A DNA stretch of 58,432 bases, from positions 1 to 58,432 of the forward strand of contig JANRKN010000066.1 of NCBI GenBank assembly GCA_033763435.1, written 5' to 3'. Of the stretch, positions 44,401 to 52,531 are shown one piece after another; the stretch's first letter is position 1; every line of letters starts with the position of its first letter. The notes under the pieces are model-generated. The model searched no databases and was not told the DNA's origin. It worked only from the letters and a program-made list of their open reading frames with translations. The DNA is from JANRKN01 sp033763435 (lineage in GTDB: Bacteria > Planctomycetota > Phycisphaerae > Phycisphaerales > UBA1924). A program made the position numbers and the translations under genes.

Positions 44401-47400
44401 GACACCTGTGCTCGACCTTGCCGAGGAGATCGTGCGCCAGCTCGACACGGGCGGGCCGGAGGGTGGGGGTGGTGGCGAGTCCGAACGAGGTCGATCGATC
44501 CGCATCCTCACGCTGCAGAACGCCGACGCGTCGGAGCTCGCGAAGAACATCGAGGCGGTGTTTACGGATGAGCCCGGCACCGAGGCCGCGCCGACGTTGC
44601 GCGTTGACACCGCGAGCAATTCGCTCATCGTCCGCGCGAGCGCCGGGCAGATGAAGACCATCGAAGAGCTTGCGTCGAAGCTCGACAAGGCGACGGTCGC
44701 GACCAGCCGCCAGATGAAGATGGTGCCGGTCGATCGTTCGAAGGTCGACGCTGAGCTGCTCGCTCGCACGCTCGAGCGCCTGATTCAGCAACAGGGTGGG
44801 CCCAAGGTCGAGGTGATCTCCACTGAGGAGCTGCTCAAGCAGCAGAAGAAGTCCAGTGACGCGGGCGAAAGCAAGCCCGCGACGGGCGCAATGCTCATCC
44901 CCTCGGGCGCGATGCACGGCGTGCGCTGGCTTGCGGCATCGGCCGCGTTTGCGCAGGTTGTGCCTCCTGCGGACGAATCCGACGGCGTCACGATCGCGGT
45001 GGATCCGAAGACGAACGCGCTGATCCTGCTTGGCTCGCCGCGCGCGACCGAGCGCGTCGCGCTGCTCGCCGAAATGCTCCAGAAGCAGATGCCAGCCGAG
45101 CCCAGCAGCGTGCGTGTGGTCACGTTGCCCGGCACGCTGGAAGCGCAGAGCGTCGCGCAGGTTGTGAATCAGACGCTCCAGCAGATCGGACGCGCGAGCA
45201 GCGCGAACCCGGGCGGCTTCACGGGCCCGGTCTCGGTGCAGGCGGATCCGGGCGGCGGCTCGCTCATCGTCGTGGCGAATGACACCGACTTCAAGGCCGT
45301 CGGCGAGCTGATCGCGTCGATCGCGAGGATGGACTCCTCGGCGAATCTCACCGTCAAGGTGTACCCGCTCTCAACGATCTCGCCCCAGCGGGCGCGCGAA
45401 GCGATCCTCGATCTCATCAGCCCGCAGCCGCGCGGCCAGCAGGCCCGGCGCGTCCGCGGCATGGTCGAGCTCACGCTCCCGGGCGCAGAGGACGGCCAGA
45501 AGCCGGTGCAGGGCAGCCTCGATCCCTCTCTCGTCCGCGTGAGCGCCGATGCGGGCGCCGGATCGGTCATCGTCACCGCGCCCGCGCAGGCGATCGGGCT
45601 GATCGACCGGCTTATCGCGCTGCTGGATCAGAGTGTGGTGTCCGATCGGCTGCAGATCAGGCGTTATGCGCTGAAGCACGCGACAGCGCGCGAGCTTGCG
45701 ACGAGCTTCCAGCAGGTGTTCGACGCGCAGCGGCAGAGCGCGGGCGCAAGCGACAAGCCCCAGACAAGGTTTGTCGCGGACGAACGCGTCAACGCGCTTC
45801 TGGTCACGGCGTCCGACGGCCAGCACGAGGAAGTGCTGAAGCTGCTTGCCGCCGCCGACGCGCCGGGCGATGACGCGTCGATGAAGCTCGAACTGATCAC
45901 GCTCCAGCGCGCGCAGCCGTCGACGGTGCAGCGAATCGTCGAGCAGGTCGTGCTCGCGCGAGATCCGGCGAAGAAAAACCGGATGCGCATCTCGGCCGAG
46001 GAGGGCTCGAGCCTGCTCGTGGTGCGTGCGACCGAGGAAGACCTGAAGGATCTCCGCGCGATCGTCAAGCAGATCGATACGTCGGAGACCGCGGGCCTGC
46101 CGCTGAAGACCATCAAGCTCGAGCGGGCGGACGCGCAGCAGGTCGCCGCGACGCTGACGAAGCTGTACGCCGACCGTGCCGCGGCCACCTCGCGCCCGGG
46201 TCAGCAGCCCCAGAGGGCGCGAGTGGCGATCATCGGCGACCGGCGCTCGGGCACACTTCTCGTCGCGGCGGCGGAGGGCGACGCGGCGGAGATTGAGTCG
46301 CTCGTCAAGACGTTCGACGCGCCCGCGGCTACCGCGGCGATGCAGTTCCGACTCATCGCGCTCAAGAACGCGCGCGTCAGCGACATCGCGTCCACGCTTC
46401 AGAACATCGCGAGTGAGCTGCAGTACGAGCGCATGTGGGGCAATCGCTCGGGCGGGCCCGAGCAGCGCCCCGACGACAAGCTCCTTGTCGAAACCAACGA
46501 GCGGACAAATTCGGTCGTCGTGTTCGGGCAGGGGGAGACGCTCGAGACGTTCGAGCGCATCATCGCGTCGCTTGACCAGCCGACCGACAAGGGCTCGGCG
46601 ATGACAGTGAAGGCCGTGGGCGTGGAGCGCGCGGACCTGACCGCGATCAAGAGCGCGCTGGAGCGGGCGCTTTCGACGCCCGGGTGGTCCCGCTGGCGCG
46701 GGCCGGACCCGGACGCGGTGAGCGTGGAGGTGGACAAGGCGCGGAAGGCGCTGATTCTCGTGGGCCGGGCCGAGCGGGTGAACCAGGCCGCGGAGTATGT
46801 GAAGCAGCTCGATCAGGCGACGCAGGGCGCGGCACAGACGATCCGCAGCTTTGTGCTTGAGAACGCGCGTGCCGATCGCGCGTCGCAGTCACTCCGCCAG
46901 TTCTTTGCCTCGCGCGCCCGGGCGCAGGGGCTGCCCGAGGATCAGGTCTCGGTGATTGGCTCGCCGGACGGCAACGTGCTGATCGTCGCCGCCGACGAAC
47001 CCGCGATGAAGCTGATCCAGGACCTTGTTGCGCAGATCGACCAGCCCGAGCTGGGCAAGGACCGCTCGATCGAGGTCTTTGCGCTGGGCAACGCGCAGCC
47101 GGCGGAGCTTGCGACGACGCTCCGCGCGATGTTCCCGCCCTCGGGCCGTGCGGAAGAGCGCGTGCTGATCACGCCCCAGCCCTCGACGGGCGCGCTGATC
47201 GTTTCGGCGCCCGCGGGCTCGATGGACCAGGTCAAGGCGCTGATCTCGCAGCTCGACGCGCCGCCGACCGCCGACAACGCCAACATCACGACGGTGCAGC
47301 TTTCGACCGCTCGCGCGGCGGAAGTGGCGACCGCGCTGAAGACCGCGCTCCCCGGTAACGTCAAGGTCACGATCACGCCCGTGACGCGCAGCAACACGTT

Positions 47401-50400
47401 GCTTCTGACCGGCTCGCCCGAGGCGATTTCGCTGGTGATGGACCAGGTTCGAAAGCTCGACACCGCGCCCGACAAGCCGCTGGCGGTGTTCCGGCGATTT
47501 GCGCTCGAGAACGCGCTGAGCTTTGACGTGAGCTTTACGCTGCAGCAGATGCTCCGCGCGCGCCCCCGCGCCGAGGGTGAGCCCGCGGCCGCTGTCGATT
47601 ACAACCGCACCGACAACACGCTTCTTGTTTCTGCGCCCGCGGACGTGATGGCTGACATCGAAAAGATCGTTAAGGAGCTCGACACCCCCGCGGCCAAGAC
47701 GCGGACGACCGAGTTCGTGCGCCTGCAGTTCGCGAAGGCCGAGGCGACCGCCCGGGCGCTTGAGGTGTTCTACGGACCCTTCGCCCGCGAGGCCTCGACG
47801 CCCGCGGCACGTGCCGTGACGATCGTTCCTGACCCCGCGTCCAACTCGCTGGTCATCTCCGCGGATGCGAAGGAGTGGGAGGGCCTGCGCGGGCTGCTGA
47901 AGAAGCTCGATAGCGAGGAGTACGACACGTCGCGCCAGGTCGCGGTGATCGCGCTCCAGCATGCCGACGCGGCGAACGTCGCGCGAGCGCTCAATGAAGG
48001 TTTGCGGGCGCCGATCGAGGATCAGGCGCGACGCCAGCAGGCGCAGAACGCCCAGCGGAATCAGAATCAGGGCGGCCGGCCCGATCAGACGCAGGTGCCG
48101 ACGGTGCTCGTGGAGGCCGAAGGGTCGCCGATCGTGAGCGCCGAGCCTCAGACCAACTCGCTCGTGGTGTTCGCGGGCAAGCGGGATCTCGAGCGCATCC
48201 GCGCGATCGTGAAGCAGATGGACGTGCCCGGCCTCGCCTCGCTGGGCGATGCACGTGTCATCCCGCTGAAGACTGGCAAGGCTTCGGCGGTCGCACAGAC
48301 CATCCGCGAGCTGCTCAGCGGCGCGGCCTCGCGCCTCGGAGGCGGCACGCTCCACGGCCCGCGCTCGGTCGTCGTGATCGGCGACGACGCGGCCGGGGCG
48401 CTGGTCGTCCGCGCGGACGAGGAACAGTTCCTGCAGATCAAGGCGCTCGCGTCGACGCTCGCGGACGAAAGCGCGGCGGGGCGCGTACAGCCGCACGTCG
48501 TGCGCCTGAAGAACTCGGCGGCGACGCGTCTGCGTCAGACGATCGTGACGGCGTTCACCGATCAGGCGAGGGCGCAGGGCGAGACGCTCGCCGTCGAGGC
48601 CGACCGCACGACCAACTCGCTGGTGATCGCCTGCTCGCCTCGCCTGTTCGAGCAGATTGAGAAGGTGATCAAGGAGCTGGATTCCGTTGGCGCAGGGACC
48701 GACGCCGAGGGCGTGAACGCGGCGCCGCTCGGCCAGTCGGTCGTGGTCGTTGACGTGACCAACAACGATCCGAACGACATCCGCGCACAGATTGAGCAGA
48801 TGGGCCTGACGCAGGCTGTGCCCGCCGACCGCCCGAGCCTGGTAAGCGAGCCGATCCGCGTGTCGGTGATGACCAGCCGTCGCGCGGTCGCGATTGTGTG
48901 CTCGCCGGGCGATACCCGCGCGGTGACCGAGTTGGTGCGCACGCTCGATGCCGCGCCATTGGACGCGGAGCAGCGCGTCGCGGTGGTTGGGCTGAAGAAG
49001 GCCGCAGCGCCCGCGCTGGTCGCGACGCTTCGCTCGATGCTCGACCCCGAGCAGGCCTCGAGCGGCGCGGGTCCCGCCCGGGCCCTCGCCGAACAGATCC
49101 GCCGCCTGCAGCTGGTGCGCGGTGGGCCCGAGCAGTCCAAGCTCGCGGTTGACCTCAGCAAGCCGATCCGACTGGTGGCGGATGCGCCGAGCAATTCGGT
49201 GATCATCGCATCCACTGAGGCGAACGTCGCGGCGGTGCGTGAGGTGATCACCGTGCTCGACACGCTGCCGCTCGGCGAAGCGGTGGTGGTGCGCATCTTC
49301 CCTCTGAGCAACGCGTCGGCCGAGCGCGCACGGACCGTGGTGGAGCAGCTCTTCCGCGAGGGTGACGCGCTCAGACGCGTTCCGGGCACGCAGCGCCAGG
49401 CGCTGCCGACGACCGCGACGGGCCAGGCGCTCACGGGATCGATTGCCGCGGCGGTCGATGAGCGGACCAACGCGCTGATCGTGGCGGGCGCCGAGGAGGC
49501 GGTTGCATTCGTCGAGGTCCTGGTCAAGCAGCTTGACTCAGAGCGTGCGGCCAACTGGATCGAGCCCGCGATCATCGAGCTCAAGCACGCCGACGCGCGC
49601 ACACTGGCCGCGAAGCTTCAGCAGGTGCTCGTGCAGGGCCTGGGCACGACGCCCGAGGCGCTTGGGCTTCAGAAGCAGTTCGGGCGTCTGCGGCTCGCGC
49701 GCGAGGGCGCGCCGGCGCAAGGCGATCAGGTCCGGCTCGAGGCGGATCTGTTCGCGCCGCTCACGGGGCTCGTGATCACGCCCGAGGAGCAGTTGAACGC
49801 GCTGATCGTTGTGGGCTCGCCCGCGAACATCGCGGTCGTGCGCGAGCTCGCGACGACGCTCGACGTTCCCAAGGCCGCGGCCTCCAACGAGGTGAGGGTT
49901 TTCCCGCTTGTCCACGCGGCCGCGGACCGTGTCGCGGCGATCGCGCAGGACATTTTCCGCCAGCGGCAGGCCTCGGGGGCGCTGCGTGCGGAGGACGCGC
50001 TGATCGCCACGGCCGACGCCCGCACGAACTCGATCATCGCGTCGTCCAGCCCGCGGAGCTTCGCGATCCTCGAAACGCTGCTCAAGACGCTCGACGCAAA
50101 GGACGCGAACTTCTCGGTGGGGCTGCACGTGGTGCCCGTGGAGGGTGCGGATGTGCGTGCGCTCGCGCCGAAGATCGACCGACTGATGCGCGAACGTCTC
50201 GCGGCCGCAACGCGGGCGGGGGGCGTTCAGAATCCGCTGCAGGCCTTTAGCATCGAGGCCGAGCCCACGAACAACCTGCTCATCGTCGCCAGCAGCGATG
50301 AGAACCTGCAGGTTGTGAAGGAACTCGTCAGCTCGCTCGCGACGGACGCGGCCAAAGTTGCGTCGGCCGAGGTGACCGACCTCGTGCAGGTCAACAAGGG

Positions 50401-52495
50401 CACCGCGACCGAGCTTGCCCTGAGCGTCCAGCGGATGTACGTCGAGAAGGAGAACGAGCGGCGCGGGCCCAACGCCGTGACGGTCGTGCCCAACACCCGT
50501 CTCAACGCGCTGCTGGTCTCGGGCACGCAGAAGGACGTCGACGAAGTCCGCGCGCTCGTCGGGCGGCTCGATGGCGCCGAGGTGACGGCCGTCCGCGAGG
50601 TCAAGCGGCTGGAGCTTCGTGCCGCCAATGCGCTCGAGCTCACGAGCCTGCTCGAGAGCGTGCTGGCTGGCCGCCCCGTCTCCGGTCGCGGCGCGGCTCC
50701 CCAGGCCACCAAGCTCCGCTTCGTTCGCGAGTCGATCGCCGCTGATCTCGCCCGCCAGGGCCTCAAGCCCAGCGAGGCCGACATCGACGGCGCGATCCGC
50801 GATCAGGTCACACTCACGCCCGACCTGCGGACGAACTCGATCCTCGTCGGCGCGCCGCCTCAGATGGTTGCGCTGATCGAAGAGATTGTGCGCGATATCG
50901 ACAACACCTCGGCGGGCGCGCGCCGCCTCGAACGCTTCACGCTCACCAATGCCGACGCACAGCTCATGGCCGAGCTGCTCCGAGACGTTTTCCAGCTCCG
51001 CCAGCAGGGCAACCTCTACGTGCTTGTGCCCTCGCGGCCGGATTCGCCCGAGCTCGCGGCCAACTCTACCGCCGGCGCGCAAGGCCCCGCGGCGGCCGAG
51101 CCGGGCGCGAGCCAGATCGGCGGGACGACCGTGCAGGCGGTGCCCGATCAGCGCCAGCAGCTCTCGATTGCTGTCGATCCGCGAACGAACACGCTCGTGG
51201 TCTCGGGCACGGACGAGTATCTGCTCCTGGTGAGTCAGGTCATCCGCGAGCTGGACTCGATCGAGGCGACCGAGCGCGAGCAGACGATTTATCACCTGCG
51301 CAACGCCAAGGCCAAGGACATCGAGACCACGCTGACCGCCAGCTTCCGCGCCGAGGCGACGCTCGAGCGTCAGACGCTCGGGCAGAACCGGACGGGGTCG
51401 CTGCTGCGTCAGCTCGAGAGCGAGGTGACGATTGTTGGCGATGAGAAGAGCAACAAGGTGATCGTGAACTCTTCGCCGCGCTACACCGACCGTGTGGTAC
51501 AGATGATCCGCGAGCTGGACGCGGCGCCGCCGCAGGTCGTGATCCAGGTGCTGCTGGCCGAGGTGACGATCGACGAGAGCCAGCAGTGGGGCATGGACAT
51601 CACGATCAATCCGCTGGGCTCGCAGCGCTGGCAGGGGCGCACGCTCGCGGCGGGCGCGGGCGTGACCACATCGCTGGGCGTGCCGAATCTCTCGGTGTCC
51701 AACGAGGACTTCGGGCTTCTGATCCGTGCGCTCAAGGCGCAGGGCAAGCTCGAGGTGCTCAGCTCGCCTCAGGTGATGGTGAACAACAACCAGAGGGCGA
51801 GCCTGCAGGTTGGCGAGAACGTGCCGGTGATTCAGGGCATCGAGGACTTTGCGCAGGGCAACCGCCGTACGACGGTTCAGCGCGAGGACGTGGGCATCAT
51901 CCTGAATGTGACGCCCTCGATCTCCAACGACGGCTTCGTGCGGATGGAGATCCAGCCTGAGATCTCGTCGCTCGCGGCCAAGACTGTGCCGCTGACCGAC
52001 AGCCTGCAGGGCACCGTGATCAATCGGCGCACCGTGAACACAACCGTGACCGTCAAGGACGGCCAGAGCGTGGTGATCGGCGGGCTGATCCAGACCTCCG
52101 AGCAGGAGCGCCAGACCAAGGTGCCGATCCTGGGTGATATTCCGATCCTCGGCATTCCCTTCCGCTCGACGGATCGTTCGAGCACGAAGACCGAGCTCCT
52201 GGTGATCCTGACGCCGCGGGTCGTGCCGGGACAGGGCGAGGGCTGGTTTGAGAAGTCGCGCGAGCTGACCGAGCAGGCGATCGAGCGACTGAAGGATTCG
52301 TCATCACTGCGGCGGGCCCTGGAGCAGATCCGGCTGCCGAGCGATCGTCTTCCGGCCGAGGTGACGGGCGACTCAGGCGCGCCGCTGCCTAAGGATCCGA
52401 CCAAAGCCGAGCAGTCGCCCGCGACGACGATTCCCCGGCGCGATCCTCAGCCCCCGCCGCCTAAGCCCGAGCCGGTGACGCCGGCCGTGCCCTGA
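38468..52495 (+). CDS. Giant secretin (~4,675 residues) with about fifty tandem N1-like modules
   Basis: A single uninterrupted frame. The ATG at 38468 lies seven bases after GGAGG. A signal peptide ends near ALAQD (residue ~35), followed by an Ala/Pro-rich linker to ~85 and an N0-like domain at ~88-167 (RFNFMGAPVDQVLAFFAREAG). From ~190 to 4356 come about fifty modules of ~83 residues, each of the N1/NolW kind: a strand and helix (for example VRTIFLKNARAESVAPVLETVL), a variable loop, then [TS]N[ST]L[IV]V-x-[AS] and a helix ending in LD. Residues 4357-4590 are a full secretin pore domain, with LSSPQVMVNNNQRASLQVGE, VPILGDIPILGIPFR and ELLVILTPRVV. A Pro/Lys-rich tail ends it. Ordinary secretins have two to four N domains. 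The family is certain; the stacked-ring interpretation is inference. Confidence 0.95.
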   Translation: MAAKHPGRIHGRLTPAIVAAAGAAASLHAAALAQDTAAPAPAPAATPAPSPAPAPAPTPTPAEQPAAPAAAQPPAPAPAPATEQPAERLIRFNFMGAPVDQVLAFFAREAGIPIIYEAPAPQGDITFVSAQGYTFKDALSILNLNLQRYGVHLRRQDNYLYLATLQDSMKRAGSVAKSGVPTDATPDQFVTVTIALDNARVEVVADQIKSLIGPFGGVMAVPAQNLLIIVESAAQVKRISDIVKSIDAVRPVDAAFRLFPIKHAEADTVLNALRGLVGERRRTVVVEKDGNQRVIEDQNVAGLNLASDKRTNSIIAVGPEARIRTVEELITLLDTPEGQSNESEMMTFTLRSASADAAAQQVGALFNGLPANRRPTILPLKDQGKITIVGPRALLAQASALLAEIDPGTGNAQAAATGRPESRTARINLEHITPQAVESLVARLLTPRQAAVVRFAPTPDGKGLLASGPDADVTGFESLVRSIDVPSRVDREVKVITLKAGDPKAAIEAAQKLYAQTGRAEKDAVTVTLEGSSRSATLVGSREGLARFEALLQQAQALAPTGQQARSFVLAKARPSVVAPALARLARPLLMQDGAEFREPVFEPVDELSTLVVRAEPAQFGAIEELVKRLDADAPGARDLRIVRLSGPIASQKDVIARAQALYAERTKGLPADQAGSVTAELDERSGSVLLSGSAPGMRLFDGILQTLQQIVAPARTTRVVDVQNAAAKDILPQLESLIASADSIDAARKIEPPVLRVLEATNSLVVVAEEAQHALVQDLVQRLDRADRKDLPPLKLLQLRASNADAIAQMLTQQYGQRPQADRAQRPVEVRADAATNTLIVSAHPELFEQIRALVDELNKDKKEGQRVTRFVQLKSARAVDVSQAMERLYPQPPIPVDRQGRPMPWAQPPKEVTVSAEANSNTLIIDAPAERIESLEQLATKLDSVQAPPQAEVRTFRVVGADLSAISNTLRALSRQGNLAGPAQPGQQPVQVVIETEPKSGTLIVAGDEVTFTRVEQMLKDLSAVPVEKSLRVVPIVSAKAAEIRDRAIEIYDAQVKQIPGATPVTITADEKSNTLSVVADAEGMARVIKILDELQRQQGPAREVRLIALKYAKAQTVVGFLRELISASASLQTRGGPEPVIEPIEATNSLLVAAQPMQFAVIEGLVRGLDARSVGEAPPMRILKVRTSDAANLAQTLQSAYDRRPPEQQATQPVSIQAEGATNTLIVSAHAAVLPEIEAIVNQLNATQSADQSEREIRIFPLKIARAEELAQTIDQMFPEPPVPVDPRTRQPRPELRQPKEVVVRADRGTNALIVDAPAKRLAGFETLVASLDQAKLSSKVELRTYRVNRAEPQAVAQALKSLAASGSLQGPGGTGSPVTVDVEPATRTLIVAGPTEMFASVEKVLKELDGSATPREGSGLKLYPLKNARAERLQPLLQRVLVGRLREQREIKGEGPVDEATLKSLIEVVADNASNTLIVTAPETIQPIAEELIKSLDAEGSASGRNVVRVVPLAFAEAQGVAQTLNQTLATMDLPSGGKVSVVASPASGAVLLSGLKADLDKVEELIKPLDVRPSDAETPGVETIKLAHADAAAIAKTVEKLLVDQQETDPRVLSAQLRFAGQNAANLFKKPAIRVEAEGRTNSLIVSAPRATLELAKAVVAKLDQPAGTPDRTALTFTPARSDAQSLVTAVQKIAQQTLTQGRGPVELSAEPRSGAVVVIGSPEQVAGAVKQLAEFDERTPAAPGVELSVIALKHADAAAVAPMVQSMLQDKARWPEELRRADRAGVSVAQPRVNADAPANRVLVAAPAPLVAIAAELVSTLDQPAASSTVDVRVFRLEKGQAASVATALGSALKASAKPGEPAASVSADTASNSVLVTGSAAAIAKAGEIIKSMDQAVEPAGMGVRTIFLKNARAESVAPVLETVLTRDSAVNQLPDWARIQVLARQGGGGERPGIKVAAERRLNAVIVSGATPVLDLAEEIVRQLDTGGPEGGGGGESERGRSIRILTLQNADASELAKNIEAVFTDEPGTEAAPTLRVDTASNSLIVRASAGQMKTIEELASKLDKATVATSRQMKMVPVDRSKVDAELLARTLERLIQQQGGPKVEVISTEELLKQQKKSSDAGESKPATGAMLIPSGAMHGVRWLAASAAFAQVVPPADESDGVTIAVDPKTNALILLGSPRATERVALLAEMLQKQMPAEPSSVRVVTLPGTLEAQSVAQVVNQTLQQIGRASSANPGGFTGPVSVQADPGGGSLIVVANDTDFKAVGELIASIARMDSSANLTVKVYPLSTISPQRAREAILDLISPQPRGQQARRVRGMVELTLPGAEDGQKPVQGSLDPSLVRVSADAGAGSVIVTAPAQAIGLIDRLIALLDQSVVSDRLQIRRYALKHATARELATSFQQVFDAQRQSAGASDKPQTRFVADERVNALLVTASDGQHEEVLKLLAAADAPGDDASMKLELITLQRAQPSTVQRIVEQVVLARDPAKKNRMRISAEEGSSLLVVRATEEDLKDLRAIVKQIDTSETAGLPLKTIKLERADAQQVAATLTKLYADRAAATSRPGQQPQRARVAIIGDRRSGTLLVAAAEGDAAEIESLVKTFDAPAATAAMQFRLIALKNARVSDIASTLQNIASELQYERMWGNRSGGPEQRPDDKLLVETNERTNSVVVFGQGETLETFERIIASLDQPTDKGSAMTVKAVGVERADLTAIKSALERALSTPGWSRWRGPDPDAVSVEVDKARKALILVGRAERVNQAAEYVKQLDQATQGAAQTIRSFVLENARADRASQSLRQFFASRARAQGLPEDQVSVIGSPDGNVLIVAADEPAMKLIQDLVAQIDQPELGKDRSIEVFALGNAQPAELATTLRAMFPPSGRAEERVLITPQPSTGALIVSAPAGSMDQVKALISQLDAPPTADNANITTVQLSTARAAEVATALKTALPGNVKVTITPVTRSNTLLLTGSPEAISLVMDQVRKLDTAPDKPLAVFRRFALENALSFDVSFTLQQMLRARPRAEGEPAAAVDYNRTDNTLLVSAPADVMADIEKIVKELDTPAAKTRTTEFVRLQFAKAEATARALEVFYGPFAREASTPAARAVTIVPDPASNSLVISADAKEWEGLRGLLKKLDSEEYDTSRQVAVIALQHADAANVARALNEGLRAPIEDQARRQQAQNAQRNQNQGGRPDQTQVPTVLVEAEGSPIVSAEPQTNSLVVFAGKRDLERIRAIVKQMDVPGLASLGDARVIPLKTGKASAVAQTIRELLSGAASRLGGGTLHGPRSVVVIGDDAAGALVVRADEEQFLQIKALASTLADESAAGRVQPHVVRLKNSAATRLRQTIVTAFTDQARAQGETLAVEADRTTNSLVIACSPRLFEQIEKVIKELDSVGAGTDAEGVNAAPLGQSVVVVDVTNNDPNDIRAQIEQMGLTQAVPADRPSLVSEPIRVSVMTSRRAVAIVCSPGDTRAVTELVRTLDAAPLDAEQRVAVVGLKKAAAPALVATLRSMLDPEQASSGAGPARALAEQIRRLQLVRGGPEQSKLAVDLSKPIRLVADAPSNSVIIASTEANVAAVREVITVLDTLPLGEAVVVRIFPLSNASAERARTVVEQLFREGDALRRVPGTQRQALPTTATGQALTGSIAAAVDERTNALIVAGAEEAVAFVEVLVKQLDSERAANWIEPAIIELKHADARTLAAKLQQVLVQGLGTTPEALGLQKQFGRLRLAREGAPAQGDQVRLEADLFAPLTGLVITPEEQLNALIVVGSPANIAVVRELATTLDVPKAAASNEVRVFPLVHAAADRVAAIAQDIFRQRQASGALRAEDALIATADARTNSIIASSSPRSFAILETLLKTLDAKDANFSVGLHVVPVEGADVRALAPKIDRLMRERLAAATRAGGVQNPLQAFSIEAEPTNNLLIVASSDENLQVVKELVSSLATDAAKVASAEVTDLVQVNKGTATELALSVQRMYVEKENERRGPNAVTVVPNTRLNALLVSGTQKDVDEVRALVGRLDGAEVTAVREVKRLELRAANALELTSLLESVLAGRPVSGRGAAPQATKLRFVRESIAADLARQGLKPSEADIDGAIRDQVTLTPDLRTNSILVGAPPQMVALIEEIVRDIDNTSAGARRLERFTLTNADAQLMAELLRDVFQLRQQGNLYVLVPSRPDSPELAANSTAGAQGPAAAEPGASQIGGTTVQAVPDQRQQLSIAVDPRTNTLVVSGTDEYLLLVSQVIRELDSIEATEREQTIYHLRNAKAKDIETTLTASFRAEATLERQTLGQNRTGSLLRQLESEVTIVGDEKSNKVIVNSSPRYTDRVVQMIRELDAAPPQVVIQVLLAEVTIDESQQWGMDITINPLGSQRWQGRTLAAGAGVTTSLGVPNLSVSNEDFGLLIRALKAQGKLEVLSSPQVMVNNNQRASLQVGENVPVIQGIEDFAQGNRRTTVQREDVGIILNVTPSISNDGFVRMEIQPEISSLAAKTVPLTDSLQGTVINRRTVNTTVTVKDGQSVVIGGLIQTSEQERQTKVPILGDIPILGIPFRSTDRSSTKTELLVILTPRVVPGQGEGWFEKSRELTEQAIERLKDSSSLRRALEQIRLPSDRLPAEVTGDSGAPLPKDPTKAEQSPATTIPRRDPQPPPPKPEPVTPAVP
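39035..51535 (+). repeat. Array of about fifty N1-type secretin modules
   Basis: Coding repeats of about 250 bp inside the giant secretin gene. I delimit fifty by hand from the recurring T-N-[ST]-L-[IV]-V core and the closing L-D. Most are well diverged from one another, so DNA identity is patchy. Module starts where checked: 40382, 40621, 40858, 41072, 41330, 41567, 41786, 42017, 42245, 42503 and 42737. Loop length varies from about 10 to over 50 residues; the longest loops are in modules near 44800-44980, 48950-49200 and 50680-51180. Confidence 0.9.
40382..42736 (+). repeat. Five-module superrepeat duplicated within the giant secretin gene
   Basis: Two adjacent blocks of five modules (40382-41566 and 41567-42736) correspond one to one. 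Examples: the second module of each has E-A-T-N-S-L and a PP-containing end; the third has ATNTLIVSAH (DNA identical over about 20 bp at ~40980 and ~42143); the fourth has PP-[IV]-PVD, PKEV and DAPA; the fifth has RT-[FY]-RV and TLIVAG. Parts of the two preceding modules (from ~39960) match the first and second members as well. Confidence 0.75.
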
Positions 52496-52531
52496 TACGC
52501 GGTCAGCCTCTGATTGGAACGGAGCAACCGA

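Noticed and set aside
39035..51535. The module array as an assembly artefact
   Set aside because: The modules are strongly diverged from each other and the frame is unbroken over 14 kb, which false collapse or expansion of repeats would not produce.
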